From the NCBI GenBank assembly GCA_016710465.1, contig JADJVS010000016.1, forward strand, positions 868,001 to 932,000: DNA of 64,000 nt, in the 5' to 3' direction. The DNA is from Sulfuritalea sp. GTDB lineage: Bacteria > Pseudomonadota > Gammaproteobacteria > Burkholderiales > Rhodocyclaceae. This document shows positions 1 to 12,000 of this stretch, in pieces. The notes below the pieces were generated by a model. The model did not search any database and was not told the DNA's origin. It was given only the letters and a program-made list of their open reading frames with translations. The translations under genes were made by a program, and so were the position numbers. Position 1 is the first letter of the stretch. Every line of letters begins with the position of its first letter.

Positions 1-3000
1 CTCGTTTCCGATTCCGCTCAGGGCCGCACTTCCCGTCAACGTCAGGTTTTCGCAGTTGGACGAAAGTGTCCAGGCTACCGAACTGCTGATCGTATCCGTA
101 CCCTCGCCCGCGCACTCGACAATGACATCGGCAAGATTATCGACGATGTAGCTATCATTGTCGGCACCGCCAATCAGCACATCGGCACCGACGCCACCGT
201 TCAGCGTATCGTTGCCCAATCCTCCGATCAGCGTGTTTTCTCCGGAATTCCCGGTAATGGCATTGTTCAATTCGTTTCCGGTTCCGCTGATCGCGCCACT
301 ACCTGTCAGCATGAGCTTCTCGACGTTACCGGCCAATGAATAGCTGATACTCGCCTGTACCGTGTCGGTTCCCTCGGCGGCATTCTCGATCACCGTATCG
401 CCGGAATGGTCGACAACATAGATGTCATTACCCAGTCCGCCAATCAAGGTATCCACTCCCAAGCCGCCGTTGAGCGTATTGGCCGCCGAGTTGCCCCGGA
501 TCGAATTGTCGAGCGCATTGCCAGTGCCATTGATCGCGCCTGCTGGTTCCAGCAAGACGAGGGATTCGAGATTGTTTCCCAAGGTATGGGTCATGGCGCT
601 TCTGACGGTATCAATGCCCTCGTCCGCCAATTCGGAGACCACGTCAGACGCATTGTCTACCCAGTAGGTATCGTTGCCGATACCTCCGGCCATCGAATCG
701 ATGCCGCTGCCACCATTCAGGGTATCGTCACCCTCCCCTCCCATGAGCGTGTCGTTTCCTTCGTTTCCGACAAGCTCGTCGCTTCCATCCAGGCCGGAAA
801 TAGAATCAGCGCCGGTCGAACCCCAGACGAAGTCGTCGCCTTCGGTGATATTCGTCGTCTTTGCCTCCAGTGTCGCCGCAGTCCATGAGCTCATGTCGCC
901 AAAAACGAGTTGCTCAATCCTGTAGGAGTTGTCGGAGAACCAGTTCAGGACGGCAATGCTGTCGCCACTGTCTTTCAGCGAAATAAACAGGCTCGCGGCA
1001 TCACGCGTTACACGAAGATCATCCGCATCAATGTCGGTTGCAAGGCGTATCACATCCGAACTGCCTGACGTCTCTGCAATCTGGTCTGCTCCGCTGCCGC
1101 GACCGAACAGAAAGGTATCGTTGCCTTCGCCACCGTACAAGGTGTCGTTGCCTTCTCCTCCCTCCAGCGTGTCATTGCCGGCATCGCCAGACAGAACATC
1201 CCCACCGGCCAGGCCGTACAGCTTGTCGTTGCCGCTGGTGCCGGTCAGATAGTCCACTCCCGCGGTGCCAATGAACGGCGCCGCCGCAAGCGTTGCCGTG
1301 CTCCATGTCGTCCCGTCGGCGAACTGGACGCTTTCCACCCGGTTCGTCGTCAAGTCAAACCAGCCTTGCACCGTCAATTTGTCCGGCGTGCCCATCACGC
1401 TCAGGTACAGGTTGGATGTGTCTCGCCATGCCGTCACCGCGCCGGGTTCCAATCCCGTGCCCAGCTTGATGACATCGGTTCCCGATGCGTCAACGAGGGT
1501 GTCCTGTCCGAAGCCGGCATCGAACACGTAGATATCGTTGCCCGCGCCGCCGTCCAGTTGGTCGTCTCCGGTGCCTCCCTCCAGCGTGTCATTGCCGGCA
1601 TCGCCAGACAGAACATCCCCACCGGCCAGGCCGTACAGCTTGTCGTTGCCGCTGGTGCCGGTCAGGTAGTCCGCTCCCGCGGTGCCAATGAACAGCGCCG
1701 CCGCCAGCGTGGCAGTGCTCCAGATCGTGTTGTCGGCGAACCTGATGCTTTCGACACGGTTGGTGGTCAGGTCGTACCAGCCTTGAACGATCAGGACATC
1801 CGGGGTGCCGATGATGCCCACATACAGGTTTGACGCATCCCGCCATATCTGGACATCACTTGTGGCGACATCGGCACCGAGCGCAATGACGTCGGTGCCC
1901 ACTGCATCGGTGATCGTGTCCTGGCCGTAGCCGCGAGCAAAAACGTAGGTGTCGTTGCCAGCGCCACCGTCCAGAGCATCGTTGCCAGTACCGCCATCCA
2001 GCGTATCGTTGCCGGCGTCGGCCGTGAGGGAGTCATCACCAGCGAAACCGAACAGGGCGTCGTTGCCGGTGGTGCCGGAAATCGCATCGGCGCTCGTGGT
2101 GCCAAAGAACGGCGCCGCCGCCAACAGCGTTTCGTTCCAGATCGTGTTGTCCGCGAACTTGATGCTTTCGACCCGGTTGGTGGTCAGGTCGTACCAACCT
2201 TGAACGGTCAGGACATCCGAAGTGCCGGCAATGCCCACATACAGGTTTGACGCATCCCGCCAGATGTGGACATCGCTTGAAGCAATGTCGGCGCTCAGCG
2301 TGATGACGTCGGTGCCTGATACATCAGTGATCGTATCCTGACCATAGCCGCGAGCAAAAACGTAGGTGTCGTTGCCAGCGCCACCGTCCAGAGCATCGTT
2401 GCCAGTACCGCCATCCAGCGTATCGTTGCCGGCGTCGGCCGTGAGGGAGTCATCACCAGCGAAACCGAACAGGGCGTCGTTGCCGGTAGTGCCGGAAATC
2501 GCATCGGCGCCCGTGGAGCCAAAGAACGGCGCCGCCGCCAACAGCGTTTCGTTCCAGATCGTGTTGTCCGCGAACTTGATGCTTTCGACCCGGTTGGTGG
2601 TCAGGTCGTACCAGCCTTGAACGGTCAGGACATCCGAGGTGCCGGCAATGCCCACATACAGGTTTGACGTATCCCGCCAGATATGGACATCGCCTGAGGC
2701 AATGTCGGCGCCCAGCGTGATGACGTCGGTGCCTGATACATCAGTGATCGTATCCTGACCATAGCCGCGAGCAAAAACGTAGGTGTCGTTGCCAGCGCCA
2801 CCATCCAGTGCGTCGTTGCCAAGGCTTCCATGGAGAACGTCGTTGCCGGCGTCGCCATAGAGATAGTCGTTTCCGCCGCGTCCGACAATGACATCATTGC
2901 CCGTTGAACCATAGAGATAGCCGCCGATCTCGGGTGCAACCAGTTGAACCGCCTGCATGACGGTGCTGTCCCAGACCGTGCCGTCGGCGAATTCGATCCG

Positions 3001-6000
3001 TTCCACGCGGGTGGCCGTATCCGCATACCAGCCCTGTACCGTGATCGAATCACTGCTGCCGTTGATGCCGAGGTAAAGATTGGTCGTATCGCGCGATAAC
3101 GTCACATCGCCGGGCGCGACATCGGGCGCCAGGCGAATCGTGTCACTGTTCCCTGCCGTGGCGTCGTTGTCCGTAACCGTGTCCTGGCCGTAGCCGCGAG
3201 CAAAAACGTAGATATCGTTGCCCGCGCCGCCGTCCAGTTGGTCGTCTCCGGTGCCTCCCTCCAGCGTGTCATTGCCGGCATCGCCAGACAGAACATCCCC
3301 ACCGGCCAGGCCGTACAGCTTGTCGTTGCCGCTGGTGCCGGTCAGATAGTCCACTCCCGCGGTGCCAATGAACGGCGCCGCCGCAAGCGTTGCCGTGCTC
3401 CATGTCGTCCCGTCGGCGAACTGGACGCTTTCCACCCGGTTCGTCGTCAAGTCAAACCAGCCTTGCACCGTCAATTTGTCCGGCGTGCCCATCACGCTCA
3501 GGTACAGGTTGGATGTGTCTCGCCATGCCGTCACCGCGCCGGGTTCCAATCCCGTGCCCAGCTTGATGACATCGGTTCCCGATGCGTCAACGAGGGTGTC
3601 CTGTCCGAAGCCGGCATCGAACACGTAGATATCGTTGCCCGCGCCGCCGTCCAGTTGGTCGTCTCCGGTGCCTCCCTCCAGCGTGTCATTGCCGGCATCG
3701 CCAGACAGAACATCCCCACCGGCCAGGCCGTACAGCTTGTCGTTGCCGCTGGTGCCGGTCAGGTAGTCCGCTCCCGCGGTGCCAATGAACGGCGCCGCCG
3801 CCAGCGTGGCAGTGCTCCAGATCGTGTTGTCGGCGAACCTGATGCTTTCGACACGGTTGGTGGTCAGGTCGTACCAGCCTTGAACGATCAGGACATCCGG
3901 GGTGCCGATGATGCCCACATACAGGTTTGACGCATCCCGCCATATCTGGACATCACTTGTGGCGACATCGGCACCGAGCGCAATGACGTCGGTGCCCACT
4001 GCATCGGTGATCGTGTCCTGGCCGTAGCCGCGAGCAAAAACGTAGGTGTCGTTGCCAGCGCCACCGTCCAGAGCATCGTTGCCAGTACCGCCATCCAGCG
4101 TATCGTTGCCGGCGTCGGCCGTGAGGGAGTCATCACCAGCGAAACCGAACAGGGCGTCGTTGCCGGTGGTGCCGGAAATCGCATCGGCGCTCGTGGTGCC
4201 AAAGAACGGCGCCGCCTCCAACGTTGCGGTGCTCCATTTCGTCCCGTCGGCAAACTGGACGCTTTCCACCTGGTTCGTCGTCAGGTCAAACCAGCCCTGC
4301 ACCGTCAGCCTATCCGGCGTGCCCATCATGCTCAGGTAAAGGTTGGATGTGTCTCGCCATGCCGTCACCGCGCCGGGTTCCAATCCCGTGCCCAGCTTGA
4401 TGACATCGGTTCCCGATGCGTCAACGATGGTGTCCTTGCCATCGCCAGAATTGAATAGGTAGGCATCATCGCCTTCTCCGCCATCAAGGTAGTCGTCGCC
4501 AGTTCCTCCGATCAAACCATCGTTGCCAGCGTATCCCCAAATCACATCTGAACCACCCAACCCGTACATTTGTTCGCCATCAGTCGAGCCACTTAGGGAA
4601 TCCGAGGATTCGCTTCCAAGGAATGCCGCTGCCGCCAGCGTTGCCGTGTCCCATGTCGTCCCATCGGCAAACTGAACGCTTTCCACCCGGTTGGACGTCG
4701 CGTCAAACCAACCCTGCACCGTCAGCCTATCCTCCCTGTCCATCACGCTTAGGTACAGGTTAGACGTGTCCCTCCATGCAATTACCAATCCAGAATCCAG
4801 GTCAACACCCAGCGAAATCAGATCGTTGCCATCTTCATCAGATATCCAATCGGATCCATCGCCGATGTCGACTGCATAGATATCATCGCCGACACCTCCC
4901 ACCAGAAGATCGTCTCCGGTTCCACCAACCAGGAGGTCATTGCCACCGTATCCGTAGAGACTGTCGTCACCAGCCAGGCCGCGGATCACCTCACCTAAAT
5001 CACCCCCGATCAAAACCTCATGCCCTAATGTTCCCACCACACCAACAAACACTTGCACGCTGAATGAAAGGTCGCAAGACGCCCCGGACAAGTCCATCGC
5101 ACGAATCGAGAGATCTAGTTTCCCGAGATCATCCGTCGCCGGCACGCCGCTAAAGGTCAGAGAAACCGGATCAAAAACTAGCCAGCCCGGCAGTGGTTCG
5201 CCCCCCTCCAGGCTTGCAGTAATGGCCAGCGTATCTCCCGGATCTTGATCGGAAAACATCGTTGACGGAAGCGTGAAGGAAAACGGGCTTTCGCAGGCCG
5301 CCCACTGGTCTACAATGCCAGACACAACCATCGGTGCATCATTGGTGTTGGCGACCGAGAAGCCAAACTCCTGGCTGGCTGTTGCGCCTGCGACGTCCGT
5401 AGCGACAATACGAATCGTGATATCACCAAGATCGCTATTGGTCGGCGAGCCCTGGAAGCTACGCGTCGCAGGGTCAAATGTCAGCCATGAAGGCAACGCG
5501 GTACCCGATGCAAGCGTCGCTGAAAAGTTCAGGACGTCTTCCGGATCGATGTCGCTGAAGTACTCAGCATCAATCACAAATTGATAGGGCACGTCCTCCT
5601 GGGCATCAGGCGCAAGTATCAGAGCCGTCACTACTGGGGCGTCATTTACGTTCTGAACAACATTTGCACACTCCACGATGACAGCTTCTCCCGCGCCGTG
5701 TCCGTCAACGTAGCTCACCGCGGCTCGTAGATGCTTACCCACATGTGGCTGCCCAAGCGCAATACTTCCTGCGTTCGCGCCAGAAATGTTTGTCCAGACT
5801 GCACCATCGTCCGAGGCTTGCCATTGATAGCCCAGGCTGCCAAGGCCATCAGCATCGCTGATCGCCCCGTCAACCACCAGCATCTCGTTTTGGATGGCAC
5901 TCCCAACAACCGTCAGCGTGCTGGTCGGCGCATCGTTGATGTTAGCAACCGTCCCCGTAGCGAGGCTAGCGCGGTACCTTGGAACCTCATCCTCATCGAG

Positions 6001-9000
6001 ATAGTTGACCAGGACGCGCACACTCTGCCCAACCAGCGACTCGTCCAACAGCAATTGAGTCCCGGTCGCCCCTGCAATCGCAACCCAGTTTTGGTTCTGA
6101 TCAAGCCGTTGCCATTGATGACTGACGCTGCCCGCAACGCCCCCCGCAATCAGTGGCTCAGGAACGGCCAGCGTTTGGTTCTGTGACGGATCGCCCAGGA
6201 CACCGATGCCGCTGCTTACATTGAGAACAAAGTCAAACCGAGTCTCGGCTTCACCGTCACTGGCCGACATCGTCAGCCGCACCGTCTGATCCCCATCCGA
6301 TGGAGCGATGCCGACGATCCGTCCCGCACTTGCGTCGAATTCGATCCAACTTGGCGGTGTGTCGCCGTTGATCAGCTCGATTTTCAGCTGTAGCGCGTCG
6401 CCATCGGAATCGACTATTCGGGATCTTTCTACCAAGAACTCAAACGGCGTCCCACTCGTAAGCTCGGCCCAGGGTGCAATCGGTTCCCCTTCGAGATAGG
6501 GGGTGCTATTGACCCCCGCATTGCCTAGGAACGTCACTCGGCCCAGATTGTCTTTATTGATCCCCTGCAATATCAGGACTTGATTGTCTCCAAGCGAGAT
6601 CACCGTATCGCCGCCTTGCTGCGACATCCGCTGTTTTACGTCGGCAAAATGCTGAATGTCCGCGAACTCGCCAAGGTCGATCGTGTCACCGTACTCCCAA
6701 GCTTGAAGGTCGGTAATCTGGTCGGTCGTATTGGCATAGCGCCCAATGACAAAGCGGTCCGCTCCGTCACCACCAGTGAGCGTGTCGTTGCCGCCACGCC
6801 CTTCAAGGGTATCGTCGCCGTTGTATGCCGCAATCACATCCGCATACTTGCCGCCAACTAATTGATCGACACCGAAAGTGCCTAACAGACTCCCGTTGTT
6901 GAAGTAGGCTTGGCTCGCGTCCAAGCGGTTATCCCAAGTTCTGATGTTATAGCCGGTGCCCAAGCTGACTCCGCTGGCATTCACCCAGTTTGCATAGCCA
7001 TAGTTGATCGAGCTATCGCTGGCTTCGCTCCAACCCAGGATGACAATCTTTTGACCGTCCCCAAGGTCGAGGTGAGTTCCCGCATCCACCCCAGTGCCAA
7101 CGTAGGTGACCACGATGTCCTGGTAACTCCGCACTCCAGCGAAGTGGCTGAAGTCGAAATTGGTGTTCCATGAATTGAAGCTGGCAACCACGTTTGTCCA
7201 ACTGCCGTTCTGGATTTCGTCCTTATAGGCAAAACTAAGGAAGTTCGTCAGGCGCAATACTTGCCCCGGCTGACGCGTAATAAGCAGCGCATCACCATCG
7301 TTGGTTGAAGGCCTTTCGATCACATCGTCGCCGCCAAACGGCAGAATCCAGACCTGGTTCCCGGTAAAGACATCGTTCCCGTTCGATCCAGGTAGCACCG
7401 GCCACCCGGCGGCGCCCGGCTCCATGCGCACCTCAAATCCGGTCGGCGCCTGCCCCGGAGCAAATACAAATTTAGTCGCAAGCTCGGGTAGCTTCGGCCA
7501 GAATCCCTCGTCCCAGGGTTGCAGATTGGTCAGGGTCAGCGCGTCCTTATAGAGCGCATCCACGCCGGCAACGCCGTCGCCGGTAAAGAATTTCAGTTTG
7601 GTGCGATCGGCGCTCCATTCCGCCACCAGGCGCTTGCCGGAAAAGTCGATCGCCGAGAGGTCGATCTTTTCATCGGGGTTGTCCATGTCGAAATCAGTGA
7701 TCTCGGTGATTCCAGTTCCGGATCCGGCGACATGGGCTTCGATCACGAAGCGATCCGCACCGCCGCCACCTGTCAGGCGATTCCTGCCGTCCCGACCATT
7801 CATAACATCCTCGCCGTTCAGGCCATCGAGAGTTTCCCAGAGCGTCGTATCGGCATTCACCGTGTTACTGCCGAGCAACAGATCGTCGCGGTTCGAGCCG
7901 ACGAGCTTTTCCACACCCTGCAACTGGTCACCCTCGGCAGTGCCGCCCACACCCGTTCCGCTCGCAAGGTCGATCGTCACCCCGGTCCACGAGTCGTCGT
8001 AGCGCACGGTATCGAATCCGGCGCCCCCATCCAGCGTATCGGCGCCGTCGCCGCCGATCAACAGGTCGTCCCCATCCCCAGCGTTAAGTTGGTCGTTGGC
8101 CTGTCCACCCGTCAGCGCATCGCGACCGCCATGGCCCGTAAGCACATCATTGCCGACACCACCGACCAGTTTGTTGTCGGCATCGCTGCCGGCGAGCACA
8201 AGACTGGCCTGCTCGAGAGGCGGCCCCACCGTCACATCGGCCACCCCAGATGGCAGCACGAAGTTCGCGGCAGTGAGCAGGCTTGGCGCGACGCCGAGCA
8301 CGTAGAGCATCCGTCCGCCGGTCAGTTCAATGGCCGTGTCAGCGCCACGCTGCCGCAGCACCACGGCGCTCATGGCCAGGTCCTGAAGCACGATTCTTTC
8401 CGCCGGATCGCTGACATCGAAGTCGTGGATAAAAACCGCCTGCTCCGGCGCTACCGCATACGGGTCGCTTGTATCGCTTCCGTCGACATACACGCCATCG
8501 ACATAGGATTGCAGCGAAGCATATGGTGCCTCGAAGAGATCGCTGCCGCCCTGGCCGAAAAGATGCTGGGTGCCGGAGGAGAATTGCAGCCTGTCGTTGC
8601 CGGCTCCGCCGATCAGGATGTCATTGCCGTCATTGCCGAACAACACGTTGTCACCAGCGTCGCCGATCAGGACATCGTCGCCTCCGCGAACACCCCATAC
8701 GCCCTCGATCCCGGTGTAGCTATCGCCCGTGGCAACGCCGCCGGTGCCACGGCCAAGTGAAAGGTCGACGACAACTCCATTCGCTACAAAGGGATGGGAA
8801 TACGCCACATAGTCGAAGCCGGCCCCGCCGTCCATCTGATCGCCGCCATCGTATCCATAGAGCCAGTCGTCCCCGGTACCGCCAAAGTAGCGTTGGCGAC
8901 CCGTTGTCGCAAACACGGAATCGCTTCCACCGCCGCCTACCAGCACATCATCCCCGCCCTCGCCATTGAGCGTGTTATTGCCCTCGTCACCGATCAGCAC

Positions 9001-12000
9001 GTCGGCGTAGCCGCTACCGCGGATGTCCTCGAAGTTGGATATCACATCCCCTTCCGACTCGCTGCCGTGGGCCTTGCCGGTCGCCAGGTTGACATATCCA
9101 CCCGCGGTCGACTGTCGCAACAACAACACATCGCGGCCGGCGCCGCCGTCGAGCACATCGGCACCGGTGCCACCAGCGATCATGTCGTAGCCATCGCCGC
9201 CGTAAATGCTGTCGTTGCCCTCGAAGCCTTCGAGCATGTCGTTGCCTGCGCCACCGAGCAGCACATCATTGCCCGTGCCACCCTTCAGCGCGTCCTCGCC
9301 GGCGCCGCCGTCGAGGGTGTCGTCGCCCGCATCGCCGCGCAGGTAGTCATCACCCGCTCCGGCATCGATGGCATCGTTACCCTCGCCGCCAAAGAAATAC
9401 TCCCCCGCCCCGCTGCCGTGCAGCGCATTACCCCCTGCATCGCCGACCTGGATGCCGCCGACCAAGACTTCGCCGACCGTGCCGTCGCCCGTGTAGAGCC
9501 CCCAGTCCGGGTCACCGAAGTTGCTCGGCGCGATCAGGTGTTCACCCAGATACAGGTTCTGCCCCGCCTCGGTTGAAACGGCGGCATTGATCGCGGCAAC
9601 GGATTGACCCAGTTCGTCCTTGCCTTCGATCAGGATGCCGCCGAGCTGGGTCCAGAATTCGCGGGCCTGTTCCGTATCGGCCGGCGCCAGGCTGCGGGCG
9701 CGCGCCAGGATCTCGGACATCGATTCGTTGAGCACCATCGCGTCGGTGGCAAAGTCGTAGCTGGCATTGGGCAGTACGGCGCGCAGCGCGCCTTGCGCCA
9801 CCAGCCGATGCATCAGGGCGGCTTCGATGCCGTTCCAGGTTTTCTTGAGACCGACCGAGGCGTCTTCGCCGACCATGGAAGTGGTGCCACTCTGGGCCCA
9901 GGTGAGCCCGGTGAAGCGTTCGACGAAGTCCACCTTGCGCCCGTCGATGCGCGGGCCGTCGCCCGTGGCATGGCTGGCCGGATCATTGCCGCGCACGCCG
10001 GCCCATTCGAGCATGATGTCGTCGATCCGGGCAGCGGCCTCGTTCAGCCGGTCGAGCGGCAGGTAGGCCAGTTCGCGCACCATCCGCTTGAGTTCGGCAT
10101 TGGCGCTCATCGCCAGGTGCAGCGAGGGCAGATCGCCATAGCCGCGCGACAGGGGCAAGAGGATGGCTTCGAGGTCGATCTGGATGTCCGAGCCATAGAC
10201 CTGGCTGTGGGCGCCCAGTTGCCAGGTGTTGGCGTTGTCGTTCAGAAAATGCACGTCGGCGATTTCACGGTCGACGGCGACGCCGTTCTCCAGCCGGGTG
10301 AAGGTGGTGGAACTGGAGATGTAGTTTTCCTGCGCCCAGCGGGTGTCGTTGTGGTCGTTGGTGGAGATGGACTGGATGTCGAGGCTCGCCAAGGTCTTGA
10401 GTTCGCCGTCCTGGGTGATGCCGTCCTGGTTGGCGTCTTGCCAGATGCGCAGGGCAGCAAAGGCGGCATCACTGGCGTCAATGCGGCTGTCGCCGTTGGT
10501 ATCGATGTTGCGCAGCTTCTGGAAGGCGGGCATCTGGTCGTCGCCGTACAGTTCGGTGATGTCGTCGATGCGGCCGTTGCCATTGACGTCCATGGCCAGC
10601 AGGCCATCGTCGGGATTGACCCAGCCGACCCGTTCGGCAAAGCCGTCGGCGTCGATGTCGAAGAACACCCGGCCGCCGTCGTAGGCGTGGGTGAGGTCGG
10701 TGGCGACGCCGTCGCCGTCGAGGTCGAGGACCAGGGGGCTGAGGTGGTTCTCGGCGCCGCCCATGTAGCCGATGGATTGGGTGACGACCGGGGCCGCGCA
10801 GTAGGGGGCTCCGGGCGAGGCAAGTGCGCCGTTGCCGGCCGCGTTCCAGCCGCCGCCGTTGGTGAGGTTCAGGTCGGCCCAGTTGTTGTTCCAGATGTAT
10901 TGGGTGCCGCCGATCTCGACTTGCAGGTCGTTGAGGCCGGCGTTCTGCGCGCCGGTGGCGGCAAAGCCGTCTGTCATGAACTGGAAGCCGTCGGCCAGGC
11001 CCAGTTGCTCGAGGCGGGAGGCGACTTCTTGTTGGGTGTGGAAGCCGTAGGATTGGCGTTCGGTGGGGGTGAGGGTGAGAAGGTCGAGCGAATGGGTGGC
11101 GCCGCTGCCCATATCGGCGGCAAGCGAACTGATTTCGCCGTTGGTGTAGGTGGCGGTGAGCGCGGCCCAATCGCCGCTGCCGCTTTCGTTGTAGACGGTG
11201 CGTTCCGTCAGGTTGCCGAATTCGTCGTAGGTCTGGGCTTCATGACCGACGACTTCGCCGTCCTGATAGTTCTGGGTGTCGACGATCTGGCCATCGCCAT
11301 TTTCGTCAGACAGGGAGGTGGTCGTTGTTTCGGTATCCACCTCGCCGTCGCCGTCGGTGTCAGTACGTTTGATCGTCTGGATACCGCCCACGGTGTTGAG
11401 TATTTGCCCCTTCGTAAGCACTGTGACGGAGTTGTCTGGATTGATCCGGGTAACGGTCAGTGCACCGTTAACCTCGCTATCTTGAGGTCCCAACAGCAGT
11501 TGAGTGCCCGTTGCGGCCCCCTGCATGACCACGATGCGGGGGTTACCTTGGTCGCGGTCAATGTAGGCCACTACCTGGCCTTGCCCGTTGACCAGTCCAA
11601 CCACATTGGGGCCGGGTACCATGGGGTCGCCAATGGTGCCTTGAGCCTGCTCCAGACTCATGCTCTGGCTGCGGAGTTCTCCCGCATCGGCGAGCAGTGG
11701 CTTCAGTGCTGCCAATCCATACATGGCCCGTTCGATCTCGATCGCGTTATGCTTGGCAGCCAGTTGTTGAGTTGCGAACACTCCCGCACCCACCAAGGGA
11801 ACAAAAAAGGCCGCCGCCACCGACAACAGGGTGGCCACGCCTCCGATCTGGCCCAGAGCCGGGATGTCGACCGTACTTCCCAGTTGGATGCCTAGATTGG
11901 AAGCCCCGCTGGTAGCGTAGTTCACCACCTTGTCCGAGACGTTGAAATCCAACACATTGCCTTGCGCATCCACCTGATTCAGTGCCCGGGCCTGCGTCTG

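Larger units (their letters stand above)
950..5060 (-). repeat. Array of about ten 139-residue HCBP-like/RTX units inside the RTX gene
   Basis: A unit of about 417 bp (139 codons) recurs, each made of one RTX calcium block plus a beta module ending in VQGWFD, VESVQFADGT and a TLAAAPF-like stretch. The marker motif WRDTSNLYL (or close variants) is encoded near 981-1011, 1402-1428, 1821-1845, 2238-2262, 2655-2679, 3071-3097, 3499-3525, 3918-3942, 4336-4360 and 4751-4776. Spacing is 417 bp for most, slightly longer at two junctions. The module resembles the haemolysin-type calcium-binding related domain (PF06594) found in large T1SS substrates; that assignment is from memory of the family pattern. 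Units at the outer ends are the most divergent. Confidence 0.85.
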
